A stretch of DNA of 64,000 nucleotides from Pseudomonas flexibilis (GCF_000802425.1 NZ_JRUD01000027.1:1-64000); one strand, 5' to 3'. Shown: positions 44,608 through 53,537, counted from the stretch's first letter. Program-made: numbers and translations. Notes: a model not told the origin generated them from the sequence alone.

Positions 44608-45402
44608 ATGCTGCCTTATCCGCAGATCGATCCGGTGGCCATCGCCATCGGTCCCCTGAAGATCCACTGGTACGGGCTGATGTACCTGATCGGCATCGGT
44701 GGTGCCTGGCTGCTCGCCTCGCGGCGGGTGCAGCGCTTCGCGCCGGAGTGGAACAAGGACAAGCTGTCCGACCTGGTGTTCTGGGTGGCGCTGGGGGTGA
44801 TCCTCGGCGGTCGCCTGGGCTATGTGTTGTTCTACGACCTGGCGGCCTACCTGGCCGATCCGGCGAAGATCCTGCGTGTGTGGGAAGGCGGCATGTCATT
44901 CCACGGCGGACTGATCGGCGTGCTGCTGGCGGTGTGGCTGTTCGGCCGGCGCAACGACAAGTCCTTCTTCGCCCTGATGGATTTCATCGCCCCCCTGGTG
45001 CCGATCGGCCTGGGCGCCGGGCGCATCGGCAACTTCATCAACGCCGAACTGTGGGGCAAGGCCACCGACCTGCCCTGGGCGATGATCTTCCCCACCGACC
45101 CGGCGCAGCTGCCGCGCCATCCGTCGCAGCTGTACCAGTTTGCCCTGGAAGGCGTGGCGCTGTTCGTCATCCTCTGGCTGTACACCCGCAAGCCGCGTCC
45201 GGTGATGTCGGTGTCCGGCCTGTTCGCGGTGTGCTACGGCATCTTCCGCTTCGTCGTCGAATTCGTGCGCGTGCCGGACGCCCAGCTCGGCTACCTGGCC
45301 TTCGGCTGGCTGACCATGGGCCAGCTGCTGTGCATCCCGATGGTGCTGATCGGTGCCGGGATGATGGTCTGGGCGTACCAGCGCGAGGGCCGCGGCGCCT
45401 GA
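44608..45402 (+). CDS. lgt: prolipoprotein diacylglyceryl transferase
   Basis: Transfers diacylglycerol from phosphatidylglycerol to the lipobox cysteine of prelipoproteins, the first step of lipoprotein maturation. The 264 aa inner-membrane enzyme has about seven helices. The Lgt signature [16 protein letters not shown] is present near 137-152, with HGG at 97-99 and RHPSQLYQ near 170. GAGGAG precedes the ATG. It likely shares a transcript with the TSUP permease, and a strong hairpin with a T-run follows before thyA. Confidence 0.95.
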   Translation: MLPYPQIDPVAIAIGPLKIHWYGLMYLIGIGGAWLLASRRVQRFAPEWNKDKLSDLVFWVALGVILGGRLGYVLFYDLAAYLADPAKILRVWEGGMSFHGGLIGVLLAVWLFGRRNDKSFFALMDFIAPLVPIGLGAGRIGNFINAELWGKATDLPWAMIFPTDPAQLPRHPSQLYQFALEGVALFVILWLYTRKPRPVMSVSGLFAVCYGIFRFVVEFVRVPDAQLGYLAFGWLTMGQLLCIPMVLIGAGMMVWAYQREGRGA

Positions 45403-45429
45403 CCGATTGGCGACCGCTTCAAGCGATGA

Positions 45430-45469
45430 ATGGGGCACATGGGATACCATGCGCCCCATTCGCGTTTTT
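45430..45469 (+). terminator. hairpin with T-run between lgt and thyA
   Basis: ATGGGGCACATGG (45430-45442), GATA loop, CCATGCGCCCCAT (45447-45459), one mismatch in 13 pairs, then a T5 run at 45465-45469. It ends just 12 bp before the thyA start, so it may terminate lgt transcription or affect thyA expression. Confidence 0.7.
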
Positions 45470-45481
45470 ACCGGGCCCAGC

Positions 45482-46276
45482 ATGAAACAGTACCTCGACC
45501 TGATGCGCCACGTGCGCGAGCACGGCACCTTCAAGAGCGACCGCACCGGCACCGGCACCTACAGTGTGTTCGGCTACCAGATGCGCTTCGACCTGGCCGA
45601 CGGCTTTCCGTTGGTCACCACCAAGAAGTGCCACCTCAAGTCCATCATCCACGAGCTGCTGTGGTTCCTGAAGGGCGAGACCAACATCCGCTACCTGAAG
45701 GAAAACGGCGTCTCCATCTGGGACGAGTGGGCCGACGAGAACGGCGAGCTGGGGCCGGTGTATGGCTACCAGTGGCGCAGCTGGCCGGGACCCAACGGCG
45801 AGTCCATCGACCAGATCGCCAAGCTGGTGGAGATGATCAGGAAGAGCCCGGACTCGCGCCGGCTGATCGTCTCGGCCTGGAACCCGGCGCTGGTCGACCA
45901 GATGGCCCTGCCGCCCTGCCACGCGCTGTTCCAGTTCTACGTCGCCGACGGCAAGCTCAGCTGCCAGCTGTATCAGCGCTCGGCGGACATCTTCCTCGGC
46001 GTGCCCTTCAACATCGCCAGCTATGCGCTGCTCACCCTGATGGTCGCCCAGGTCTGCGACCTTGAGCCGGGCGAGTTCATCTGGAGCGGCGGCGACTGCC
46101 ACCTGTACGCCAACCACCTGGAACAGACCGACCTGCAACTGAGCCGCGAGCCGCTGCCGCTCCCGACCATGAAGCTGAACCCCGAGGTGAAGGACCTGTT
46201 CGCCTTCCGCTTCGAGGACTTCGAGCTGGTCGGCTACCAGAGCCACCCGCATATCAAGGCGCCGGTGGCGGTGTAA
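45482..46276 (+). CDS. thyA: thymidylate synthase
   Basis: Methylates dUMP to dTMP with methylene-tetrahydrofolate, giving dihydrofolate, which FolA (encoded 3 kb on) reduces. The 264 aa length equals E. coli ThyA. The catalytic cysteine is C146 in [23 protein letters not shown] at 19-31 and [20 protein letters not shown] are conserved dUMP and folate contacts. It begins immediately after the lgt hairpin with no strong ribosome site (GGGCCCAGC). REP repeats follow the stop. Confidence 0.96.
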   Translation: MKQYLDLMRHVREHGTFKSDRTGTGTYSVFGYQMRFDLADGFPLVTTKKCHLKSIIHELLWFLKGETNIRYLKENGVSIWDEWADENGELGPVYGYQWRSWPGPNGESIDQIAKLVEMIRKSPDSRRLIVSAWNPALVDQMALPPCHALFQFYVADGKLSCQLYQRSADIFLGVPFNIASYALLTLMVAQVCDLEPGEFIWSGGDCHLYANHLEQTDLQLSREPLPLPTMKLNPEVKDLFAFRFEDFELVGYQSHPHIKAPVAV

Positions 46277-46288
46277 GCCGCAGCGTCC

Positions 46289-46318
46289 GTAGGGTGGACA
46301 ACGTTGTCCTTGTCCACC
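46289..46318 (+). repeat. REP element, GTAG-headed
   Basis: GTAG head then GGTGGACAAC (46293-46302) pairing with the GTCCACC end, separated by TTGTCC. Same family as the elements at 6226 and 54328. Confidence 0.7.
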
Positions 46319-46356
46319 ATCGCGCCGGCACGGCGCGCCTGGGGGTCCGCGCTTAG

Positions 46357-46384
46357 CCGGCCGCGCCTGGCCGGCCGCGCCTGG
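46357..46384. repeat. 14-bp tandem repeat, two copies
   Basis: CCGGCCGCGCCTGG at 46357-46370 and again exactly at 46371-46384, between two REP-like hairpins. Confidence 0.8.
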
Positions 46385-46393
46385 CGGCGCGTT

Positions 46394-46423
46394 GGTGGAT
46401 CGGTGAAGCGCGATCCACCCAAC
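46394..46423 (-). repeat. REP-like element, inverted, GTTG-headed
   Basis: Minus strand: GTTG head, then GGTGGATCG pairing with CGATCCACC. It faces the element at 46289, so the pair has REPIN-like inverted geometry with a 75-bp interior. Confidence 0.6.
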
Positions 46424-46512
46424 GCCCAGCAGGCCGGCATGAAGCCTGGTCTCTCAGCGCTGCAGGGCGGGCAACGTTTTTCCTTGGCCGCCGTGCGGGA
46501 TCCGCATGGCGG

Positions 46513-47874
46513 CTACGTTCGCTTGGCCAGCGCATCAATCAGCTGCTGACGGTCTTCCTCGCCGCGCACCTTGCCGTTGAGCGATGACCACTCGGGATGC
46601 GCGCGCGCTGCCGACAGCGGCTTGGGCAGCTTGCCCGCCTTCCAGGCCTGTTCCTGGGGCGACTCCAGGCGGATGGCCTGCTGCGCCGCATGGCCACGGG
46701 TGGCCAGTGCATCGAGCAGTTGGCGCTGGCGCAGGGCCAGCAGGCGCAGCACGGCGTCGTCCACGGTCAGTTCCTTCTCGCCCTTGAGCTTGCCCAGCAG
46801 GCGATTGCCATAGTGCCGGGCGGTCTGCGCGCCGCCGCCGGCCAGCGCGCCAAGCAGCGCGGCGGCGCCGAGGGTGATGCCACCGACCATCAGGTCGACC
46901 CCGGCGCCGGCCGCGGCCCCGGCGGCCATGCCGGTGCCGATCTTCACGCCCATCTGCTTGAGGGTTTCCGGGTTGAACAGATCGTCGCTCCAGCGGCCGT
47001 CCAGCAGTGGCAGCTCGCCGGCATCGGCGTCGTCCTTGCGAAAGGCGTACAACCGCAGCAGCGCCTCCACGCAGCGCTGCTCGCGCTGGCGCACGGCCTC
47101 GCGCAGCTCGCCGGTGGCGCGGCGCTCCCGCTCGGGGTCGTCCGGCACGCGGCGGCGGCCGGCGGCCACGTCGACCAGCAGCTCGGCGATGAGCTGGCGT
47201 CCCGCCTGCAGGCGTTCCGTAGCCTGCTGCTCGTGGGCCTGGATCAGCCGCTCCAGGCGCGCTCGGGCGGACTCCAGCAGCAGCGCCAGGCTCTCGTAGA
47301 GACGCCGCTCGCCGTCCTCGGGTGGCGCCACGGTGTCGAAGCGCACCAGCGCATGCAGGCCCAGCCGTGCCAGGGCGGCGCGCCATTCCTCCTCGCGCTG
47401 CAACGGGTCGCGCACGAAGTTGAGCACCGGCAGCAGCGGCTTGCCGCAGTCGGCCAGCACGCTCAGCTCGTCGCGGTACTTGGCCAGCACCGGCTCGCGG
47501 GCGTCGATCACATACAGCCCGGCGTCCGAGGCCAGCAGCTGGCGCAGCACCTTGGCCTCCTGTTCAAAACGCTGCCGCGCCTCGGGGCCGGCGAGGAAGC
47601 GTTCCACGCGGGCCGGACCGTCGAGGCGTTCACCGGAGGGCGCCAGGCGTTCGAGGTAGTCGAGCAGCTCGATGGCATCTTCCAATCCGGGCGTGTCGTA
47701 CAGCTCCAGCAGCGTCTCGCCATCCACCGACAGCCGCGCGCCCTCGACGTGGCGCGTGGTGCTCGGCCGGTGCGAGACCTCGCCGAAGCCGACGTCGCGG
47801 GTCAGGGTGCGCAGCAGCGAGGTCTTGCCGACATTGGTGTGGCCGACCACGGCCAGTTTCAGCGGCTCAGTCAT
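46513..47874 (-). CDS. Era-like GTPase with DUF3482 domain
   Basis: A 453 aa protein with a TRAFAC GTPase domain (about 1-200): P-loop GHTNVGKT at 11-18, switch I threonines in RPSTTRHVEG, G3 motif DTPG at 60-63, and NFVRD in the place of NKxD. Then follow a long charged region and a DUF3482 part with a glycine/alanine-rich, potentially membrane-inserting stretch (GTGMAAGAAAGAGVDLMVGG, about 315-335; AALLGALAGGGAQ, about 340-352), as in YfjP or GTP-binding 'glycine zipper' proteins. It is coupled by an 8-bp overlap to the upstream DUF2868 membrane protein. Function unknown. Confidence 0.8.
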   Translation of the reverse strand: MTEPLKLAVVGHTNVGKTSLLRTLTRDVGFGEVSHRPSTTRHVEGARLSVDGETLLELYDTPGLEDAIELLDYLERLAPSGERLDGPARVERFLAGPEARQRFEQEAKVLRQLLASDAGLYVIDAREPVLAKYRDELSVLADCGKPLLPVLNFVRDPLQREEEWRAALARLGLHALVRFDTVAPPEDGERRLYESLALLLESARARLERLIQAHEQQATERLQAGRQLIAELLVDVAAGRRRVPDDPERERRATGELREAVRQREQRCVEALLRLYAFRKDDADAGELPLLDGRWSDDLFNPETLKQMGVKIGTGMAAGAAAGAGVDLMVGGITLGAAALLGALAGGGAQTARHYGNRLLGKLKGEKELTVDDAVLRLLALRQRQLLDALATRGHAAQQAIRLESPQEQAWKAGKLPKPLSAARAHPEWSSLNGKVRGEEDRQQLIDALAKRT

Positions 47875-49231
47875 GGCCCTTCTCCAGCCAGTCCAGGGAC
47901 GCCTCGGCCAGACCGAGGCGCTGCAGCGCGGCGCGCCAGTCGTCCAGGCGCGCGGCATCGGTATCCACCGGCAGCAGCCAGACGCGGGTGGCCGCCGCGC
48001 TGCGCGACAGTTCGCCGAGCAGCGCCAGCGTGCCGCGATCCGGCGAGCGGCGCGGGTCGCAGGCCAGCAGCAGGCGCGCGGCCGGGCGCTGGGCCAGGCG
48101 TTCCAGCAGCTGGCGCCGCTGTTCGCGGCTGTCCAGCACGCCGGCGTTGCCGGCCCCGGCGGGCAGCGCCGGCGGCCAGGGGTAGGCAGGGTCCAGCTCG
48201 ATGCCGACCAGCAGCCGGCCCTCGGCTTCGGCGGCGAACGCGCCGGCGCGCGATTCCGGCAGCGCGGTGGGTGCGGCGTCCTGCACGCCGAGCCGTTCGC
48301 TGGGCGGTTGCAGGCGCTCACGGAGCAGGGCGTTGCCGGGCGCGTCCAGGGGCAGGCGCAGACGTCGCACACCGTGACGCCAGCGCCACAGGCAGAGCAG
48401 TCCCAACAGCAGGCGTGGCAGCAGACCGTAGATCAGCAGCACGCCCAGCAGCCACACTGCCCAGGCCTGGCGGGCGCTGTCCTCGCGCAGCGGGGACGCA
48501 CCGCTGGCGCGGATCTGTTCGATGTCCGGCAGACCGAAGCCCAACAGCGCCGGCAGGGCGCCCAGCGCCTGGGTCAGCCTCACGAAGCTGTCGGCGCCCA
48601 GCAGGGTGGTTTCCCAGACGAAGCTGTAATGCCGGGTGGACAGCATGGCCAGCAGCATCGCCAGCGCGCTGAGCAGGGTCACCAGCCAGAGGCCATGGAC
48701 CAGCGTGCCCAGTCCCCAGCGGGCCAGCCGCCGGCGCCGCAGCAGGATCATCAGCGCCGGCGCCAGTTGCACGGCCTGGGCGTCCCGCGCCAGCCGTTCG
48801 CTGAGCCACAGCCAGAGCCGCCCCAAAGCCCCGCCCGCGTCGCGGGTCAGCAGCAGCCCGAGCAGCCAGCCAAACAGCGTAAGCAGATGCAGGCCGAGCA
48901 GGCTGCCCAGCGCCCAGAACACGTTGACCGGACGCTGGCCGTCACCCAGGGCGGCGAATGCCAGACCGGCGCCGGTGAGCACGGCCAGCAGGAGCAGGAT
49001 CAGCAGACCCAGCCGTGCCCCCTGGCGCCAGTGACCGAGAGCGCCGCGCTGTCCGTCACGCTCGGCCAGTTGCAGGGCGCGGGATTCGATGCGCGTTTCC
49101 AGGGACGGGCCGGCGAGGCGGGCACGCCGGTTGATCTCGCCGTCCTCCAGCGGTCCGGACTGCTCCTCGCGCAGGCGAATCGCTTCGCAGAGCCAGAGAC
49201 GGTCGAGGTGGGAGAGGGGTGCAGAGGACAC
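47867..49231 (-). CDS. DUF2868 domain membrane protein
   Basis: A 454 aa protein of the DUF2868 family, always seen with a DUF3482 GTPase. The N-terminal 70 residues are cytoplasmic (SHLDRLWLCEAIRLREEQSG, RRARLAGPSLETRI), then about five helices (about 73-95, 106-128, 175-200, 260-285). The C-terminal 150 residues form a soluble domain with LLVGIELDPAYPWPP and LLLACDPRRSPDRG. Start codon is GTG at 49231, with no strong ribosome site. The pair is likely a membrane GTPase module; its process is unknown. It is divergent from folA. Confidence 0.78.
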   Translation of the reverse strand: MSSAPLSHLDRLWLCEAIRLREEQSGPLEDGEINRRARLAGPSLETRIESRALQLAERDGQRGALGHWRQGARLGLLILLLLAVLTGAGLAFAALGDGQRPVNVFWALGSLLGLHLLTLFGWLLGLLLTRDAGGALGRLWLWLSERLARDAQAVQLAPALMILLRRRRLARWGLGTLVHGLWLVTLLSALAMLLAMLSTRHYSFVWETTLLGADSFVRLTQALGALPALLGFGLPDIEQIRASGASPLREDSARQAWAVWLLGVLLIYGLLPRLLLGLLCLWRWRHGVRRLRLPLDAPGNALLRERLQPPSERLGVQDAAPTALPESRAGAFAAEAEGRLLVGIELDPAYPWPPALPAGAGNAGVLDSREQRRQLLERLAQRPAARLLLACDPRRSPDRGTLALLGELSRSAAATRVWLLPVDTDAARLDDWRAALQRLGLAEASLDWLEKGHD

Positions 49232-49283
49232 GGCAACACTCGCAGTGGAAACTGGCGTCGAGGATAACCGCTCCCGAAAGTGT

Positions 49284-49296
49284 TGGCAGTGCCAAA
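49284..49296. promoter_or_regulatory. 13-bp palindrome in the folA upstream region
   Basis: TTGGCAGTGCCAA, a perfect odd-length palindrome 57 bp before folA, between it and the divergent DUF2868 gene. An operator is possible; no regulator is known to me for it. Confidence 0.4.
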
Positions 49297-49352
49297 CATT
49301 TCCCCCGCGATCTGTTCACACTGCAAACCTTCCGGCGCTATTCTCGCGCCCC

Positions 49353-49874
49353 ATGAACAGCACTCGCCTTCCCCTCGCCATGATCGCCGCCCTGGCTCGC
49401 AACCGGGTGATCGGCCTCGACAACCAGATGCCCTGGCACCTGCCGGCCGACCTCAGGCACTTCAAGACCATGACCCTCGGCAAGCCGATCATCATGGGCC
49501 GCAAGACCTGGGATTCCCTCGGCCGTCCGCTGCCCGGCCGGCTGAACATCGTGGTCAGCCGCCAGGCGGACCTGCGTCTGGAGGGCGCCGAGGTGTTCGG
49601 CTCGCTGGAGGATGCCCTGGTGCGCGCCGACGCCTGGGCGCGCGAGCAGGGCGTGGACGAACTGATGCTGATCGGCGGCGCGCAGCTGTATACCCAGGCG
49701 CTGCCGCTGGCCGAGCGCCTGTACCTGACCCGCATCGAGCTGGAGCCGGCCGGTGATGCGCACTTCCCGGAATGGCTGGACCACGAGTGGCAACGCGACA
49801 GCCATGCAGCGCATGCCGCCGAGGGTGACGCGCCGGCCTACGCCTTCGAAGCCTGGAGTCGCCGCCGCGCATGA
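49353..49874 (+). CDS. folA: dihydrofolate reductase
   Basis: Reduces dihydrofolate to tetrahydrofolate with NADPH, closing the cycle opened by ThyA. The 173 aa protein has the DHFR start LAMIAALARNRVIGLDNQMPWHLPADL split across 8-34: W and the acidic D at about 33 (PADLRHFK) bind folate. IIMGRKTWDSLGRPLPGR and IGGAQLY hold NADPH. Trimethoprim targets this enzyme. A weak ribosome site and a palindrome 57 bp upstream are noted. The YitT gene overlaps the stop (ATGA). Confidence 0.95.
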   Translation: MNSTRLPLAMIAALARNRVIGLDNQMPWHLPADLRHFKTMTLGKPIIMGRKTWDSLGRPLPGRLNIVVSRQADLRLEGAEVFGSLEDALVRADAWAREQGVDELMLIGGAQLYTQALPLAERLYLTRIELEPAGDAHFPEWLDHEWQRDSHAAHAAEGDAPAYAFEAWSRRRA

Positions 49875-50479
49875 GTGACGCGGCCGTGCGCCATGCCTGG
49901 TGGGAGGACATCCAGGCCCTGCCGCTGGGTTGCGCGCTGATCGCCCTGGGCATCAGCTTCTTCGCCCAGGCCGGGCTCCTCAGCGGTGGCACGGTGGGGC
50001 TGGCCTTCCTGCTCAACTACTGGGGCGACTGGCCGCTGGGCGGCATGTTCTTCCTGATCAACCTGCCGTTCTATGCCCTGGCACTGTGGCGCATGGGCTG
50101 GAAGTTCACCCTGCGCACCTTCTGCGCGGTGGCGCTGGTTTCGCTGTTCGTCGAGCTGACCCCCGGCTGGGTCGCCTTCTCCCATGTCGAACCGCTGTAC
50201 GCCGCGCTGTTCGGCGGCTTCATGATTGGCGTCGGCCTGCTCATGCTGTTCCGCCACCGCGCCAGCCTGGGCGGGGTGAACATCCTGGCGCTGTTTCTGC
50301 AGGAACGCTTCGGCCTGCGCGCCGGGCAGGTGCAGATGGCGGTGGACGCGCTGATCGTGCTGGCGGCCATCGCCATCGTGCCGGCGGATCGGGTGCTGCT
50401 GTCGGTGCTGGGGGCGGTGTCGCTCAACCTGGTGCTGGCGCTCAATCATCGCGACGGGCGCTACAGGGGTGCCAGTTAG
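49871..50479 (+). CDS. YitT/YczE-family membrane protein
   Basis: A 202 aa integral membrane protein with about five or six helices of the YitT (DUF161/COG2364-like) family. GLLSGGTVGLAFLLNY (about 34-49) and RASLGGVNILALFLQERFG (about 127-145) are the duplicated half-motifs. Function is unknown for this family. Its ATG overlaps the folA stop by four bases, so it is translated with folA. No substrate can be named. Confidence 0.75.
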   Translation: MSDAAVRHAWWEDIQALPLGCALIALGISFFAQAGLLSGGTVGLAFLLNYWGDWPLGGMFFLINLPFYALALWRMGWKFTLRTFCAVALVSLFVELTPGWVAFSHVEPLYAALFGGFMIGVGLLMLFRHRASLGGVNILALFLQERFGLRAGQVQMAVDALIVLAAIAIVPADRVLLSVLGAVSLNLVLALNHRDGRYRGAS

Positions 50480-50498
50480 CGAAGCCTGGCGTGGCGCC

Positions 50499-51476
50499 TC
50501 AATACACCCGCAACGGCTCCTCATCCACCGCCATCAGTTGCTCGCGCAGCAGGCCGATCTGCTGGCGCCAGTAGTTTTCCGTGGTGAACCAGGGGAAGGC
50601 CGGCGGGAACGCCGGGTCGTCCCAGCGTCGCGCCAGCCAGGCGCTGTGGTGCAGCAGGCGCAGGCTGCGCAAGCCTTCCAGCAGCGGCAGCTGGCGGGTC
50701 GGGAAGTCATGGAATTCCGCATAGCCGTCGGCCAGCTCGGAGAGCTGACGCAGGCGTTCCTGACGGTCGCCGCACAGCAGCATCCACAGGTCCTGCAGGG
50801 CCGGGCCCATGCGGCAGTCGTCCAGGTCGACCACATGGAAGCTGCCATCGCGCTCCAGCAGGTTGCCCGGGTGGCAGTCGCCATGCAGGCGAATGGCGCT
50901 GTAGGGCGTGGCGGCGAACAGCCGGTCCAGCCGTTCCAGCAGCGCCTGGGCGGCGGCCACATAGTCGGCGCGCAGGCTGGCAGGCAGGAGCGGGCTGTCG
51001 CGCAGGGTGGCCAGCGAGGCGTGGCCGAAGTTCGCCACGGTCAGCGTTTCGCGTTCGCGGAACGGGCGGCTGGCGCCGATGGCATGCAGGCGACCAAGCA
51101 GCTGGCCGAGGCGATACAGCTGGTCCAGATCGCCCGGCTCCGGCGCGCGACCGCCCCGGCGCGGAAACAGCGCGAAACGAAAGCCGCCGTGCTCGAACAG
51201 GCTCTCGCCATCGCGGCGCAATGGCGCCACCACTGGCACTTCGGCCTCGGCCAGTTCCTCGGTGAAGGCGTGTTCCTCGCGGATCGCCGCATCGCTCCAG
51301 CGCTGCGGGCGATAGAACTTGGCGATCAGCGGTTCGCCATCCTCGATGCCCACCTGATAGACGCGGTTCTCGTAGCTGTTCAGCGCCAGCACGCGGGCGT
51401 CGCTGACCAGGCCCAGGCTTTCCACCGCATCGAGCACCTGGTCCGGGCCGAGCGTGGCGAACGGGTGAGTGTTCAC
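50499..51476 (-). CDS. srkA: stress response kinase A (YihE/RdoA family)
   Basis: A 325 aa cytoplasmic serine/threonine-type kinase of the choline-kinase-like APH fold. Brenner's motif is HGDCHPGNLLE (near 197-207) with catalytic D, and the metal-binding motif VVDLDDCRMGP follows (near 213). ALNSYENRVYQVG at about 32-44 is the SrkA-specific nucleotide loop. E. coli SrkA counters stress-induced programmed death and links to Cpx. It starts at GTG 51476 overlapping the TGA of the upstream GNAT gene (GTGA), which decides the start. Confidence 0.92.
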   Translation of the reverse strand: MNTHPFATLGPDQVLDAVESLGLVSDARVLALNSYENRVYQVGIEDGEPLIAKFYRPQRWSDAAIREEHAFTEELAEAEVPVVAPLRRDGESLFEHGGFRFALFPRRGGRAPEPGDLDQLYRLGQLLGRLHAIGASRPFRERETLTVANFGHASLATLRDSPLLPASLRADYVAAAQALLERLDRLFAATPYSAIRLHGDCHPGNLLERDGSFHVVDLDDCRMGPALQDLWMLLCGDRQERLRQLSELADGYAEFHDFPTRQLPLLEGLRSLRLLHHSAWLARRWDDPAFPPAFPWFTTENYWRQQIGLLREQLMAVDEEPLRVY

Positions 51477-51871
51477 AGCGCCCTCAACGGCAGCATCAGG
51501 TGCGCGGCCAACTGCTCGGCGACCTCCTGGGCCGGATCGGCGGCCAGCACCAGCAGCAGGTCCTGCTGCTGCGCTTCGCGGCGCGCCTCGTCGACCAGGC
51601 GCCGGGCCACGCCGCGACCGCGGGTCAGCGCACGCACGCACAGGTGCGACAGGCGCAGGAAGTCGCCGCCGGCCCGCAGGCGCGCAGCGCCCAGCAGGCG
51701 GCCGTTGAAGCGCGCCACGCGCAGGCTGCCATCGGCCAGGCACTGCTCGATCAGCGCGGCGCCGGCGGCGAACGGCGGCAGCAGCCAGTCGGGCGCGTCG
51801 GCATAGACGTTGAGCAGGTCCTGGCGGTCCTGCTCGGTGAGCTGGGCGGGGCATTCGACGTAGACAGGCAT
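51473..51871 (-). CDS. PanM/PanZ-like GNAT-family protein
   Basis: A 132 aa small GNAT-fold protein. The N-terminal part [17 protein letters not shown] aligns with the PanZ start (QDRIDLQKIW) and [15 protein letters not shown] with its beta strands; the acetyl-CoA loop is [18 protein letters not shown]. In enterics PanZ (PanM) binds CoA and promotes autocleavage of PanD in pantothenate synthesis. In Pseudomonas PanD handling may differ, so the role is uncertain and a plain GNAT acetyltransferase is possible. It overlaps srkA by four bases; the ribosome site is weak. Confidence 0.65.
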   Translation of the reverse strand: MPVYVECPAQLTEQDRQDLLNVYADAPDWLLPPFAAGAALIEQCLADGSLRVARFNGRLLGAARLRAGGDFLRLSHLCVRALTRGRGVARRLVDEARREAQQQDLLLVLAADPAQEVAEQLAAHLMLPLRAL

Positions 51872-51967
51872 GGCGGCATCGCTGCGGAAAAGAAAGGCGG
51901 CTAGGGTAGCAAGCCGCGCGCCGGCTGCCCAAGGGCCGCGCGGTTCCCCGGCGCGCGGGTTCCGGCC

Positions 51968-51973
51968 TATAAT
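51968..51973 (+). promoter_or_regulatory. candidate -10 of the his operon
   Basis: Perfect TATAAT 61 bp upstream of hisB. The -35 region (near 51942-51950) is poor. Confidence 0.45.
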
Positions 51974-52034
51974 GCGCGCCCTTCGGGCTGTGGAAAACGT
52001 CCACGGCGCCCTCTGTTCTTTTGCGGAGCTGGTC

Positions 52035-52628
52035 ATGGTCGAACGTAAGGCGTTCGTCGAACGCAACACCCTGGAAACCCGCATCAAGGCGGCGGTCAAT
52101 CTCGATGGCACCGGCAAGGCGAACTTCGCCATCGGCGTGCCCTTCCTCGAGCACATGCTCGACCAGATCGCCCGCCACGGGCTGATCGATCTGGACATCG
52201 AATGCCAGGGCGACCTGCACATCGACGACCACCACACCGTGGAAGACGTGGGCATCACCCTCGGCCAGGCGTTCGCCAAGGCGGTTGGCGACAAGAAGGG
52301 CATGACCCGCTACGGGCATTCCTACGTGCCGCTGGACGAAGCCCTGTCGCGCGTGGTGATCGACTTCTCCGGGCGTCCGGGCCTGGTCATGAACGTGCCC
52401 TACACCCGCGCGACGGTCGGCAAGTTCGATGTGGACCTGTTCCAGGAATTCTTCCAGGGCTTCGTCAACCACGCCCAGGTGACCCTGCACATCGACAACC
52501 TGCGTGGCAGCAACACCCACCACCAGATCGAAACCGTGTTCAAGGCCTTCGGCCGCGCGCTGCGCATGGCCCTGACCCTGGACGAGCGCATGGCCGGGCA
52601 GATGCCCTCCACCAAGGGATGCCTGTGA
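52035..52628 (+). CDS. hisB: imidazoleglycerol-phosphate dehydratase
   Basis: Catalyses step seven of histidine synthesis. The 197 aa monofunctional form (without the phosphatase half of enteric HisB) has the metal-binding HHTVEDVGI near 71-79, GHSYVPLDE, and SNTHHQIE near 166-173. A Mn-binding His-rich enzyme. GGAG precedes the ATG. hisH follows with a TGATG stop-start overlap, so translation is coupled. Confidence 0.96.
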   Translation: MVERKAFVERNTLETRIKAAVNLDGTGKANFAIGVPFLEHMLDQIARHGLIDLDIECQGDLHIDDHHTVEDVGITLGQAFAKAVGDKKGMTRYGHSYVPLDEALSRVVIDFSGRPGLVMNVPYTRATVGKFDVDLFQEFFQGFVNHAQVTLHIDNLRGSNTHHQIETVFKAFGRALRMALTLDERMAGQMPSTKGCL

Positions 52629-53266
52629 TGCAGACCGTCGCCGTCATCGACTACGGCATGGGCAACCTGCACTCGGTGGCCAAGGCCCTGGAACATGTCG
52701 GTGCCGGCCGTGTGCTGGTGACCAGCGACGCCCAGGTGATCCGCGAGGCGGATCGCGTGGTGTTCCCCGGCGTGGGCGCCATCCGCGATTGCATGGCCGA
52801 AATCCGCCGCCTGGGCTTCGACGCGCTGGTGCGCGAGGTCAGCCAGGATCGCCCGTTCCTCGGCATCTGCGTCGGCATGCAGGCGCTGATGGAGCGCAGC
52901 GAGGAGAACGGCGGCGTCGACTGCATCGGCCTGTTCCCCGGCCAGGTGCGCTTCTTCGGCAAGGACTTGCACGAGGACGGCGAGCACCTCAAGGTGCCGC
53001 ACATGGGCTGGAACGAGGTCGAGCAGGTGGTCAGCCATCCGCTGTGGCACAACATTCCCGACCGGGCGCGCTTCTACTTCGTGCACAGCTACTACATCGA
53101 GGCCGGCAATCCGCGCCAGGTGGTGGGCCGTGGTCATTACGGCGTGGATTTCGCCGCCGTGCTGGCCGAAGGTTCGCGCTTCGCCGTGCAGTTCCACCCG
53201 GAAAAGAGCCACACCCACGGCCTGCAGCTGCTGCAGAACTTCGTGGCCTGGGACGGGCGCTGGTGA
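52628..53266 (+). CDS. hisH: imidazole glycerol phosphate synthase, glutaminase subunit
   Basis: Releases ammonia from glutamine and channels it to HisF. The 212 aa class-I amidotransferase has the nucleophile C81 in GICVGMQAL and the His-Glu pair in [10 protein letters not shown] near 192-200. [11 protein letters not shown] starts the protein, as in all HisH. The ATG overlaps the hisB stop (TGATG). A small DUF2164 gene lies between it and hisA, with a GTGA overlap, and hisF is further separated by a REPIN. Confidence 0.96.
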   Translation: MQTVAVIDYGMGNLHSVAKALEHVGAGRVLVTSDAQVIREADRVVFPGVGAIRDCMAEIRRLGFDALVREVSQDRPFLGICVGMQALMERSEENGGVDCIGLFPGQVRFFGKDLHEDGEHLKVPHMGWNEVEQVVSHPLWHNIPDRARFYFVHSYYIEAGNPRQVVGRGHYGVDFAAVLAEGSRFAVQFHPEKSHTHGLQLLQNFVAWDGRW

Positions 53267-53523
53267 GCCGCGGCAAGGGCGCGCTGGGGGCGCTGAAGCT
53301 GGAGGCCGCCCAGGAGCAGGCCGCCGCGCAGGTGCTCAAGCGCTTCCTGGAGGAGCGCTTCGAGCTGGAGCTGGGCTCGTTCGAGGTACTGGAAGTCCTC
53401 GAGCTGATTGGCCGCGAAGTCGCCCCGCACTACTACAACAGGGCGATTGCCGACGTGCAGGCGCTGCTGGCCGACCGCTTCGCCAGCATCGAAAGTGATG
53501 TCTGGGCACTCGAGAAGAGCTGA
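53263..53523 (+). CDS. DUF2164 family small protein
   Basis: An 86 aa acidic-basic helical protein of the DUF2164 family ([20 protein letters not shown], then [20 protein letters not shown]; pieces from about 29 to 77). Starts at GTG 53263, sharing bases with the hisH stop (GTGA). Small members of this family are common in Pseudomonas his or adjacent loci, with unknown function. Placement between hisH and hisA suggests co-expression with histidine synthesis. Confidence 0.75.
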   Translation: MSRGKGALGALKLEAAQEQAAAQVLKRFLEERFELELGSFEVLEVLELIGREVAPHYYNRAIADVQALLADRFASIESDVWALEKS

Positions 53524-53537
53524 CGCCCCCTCTTCCA

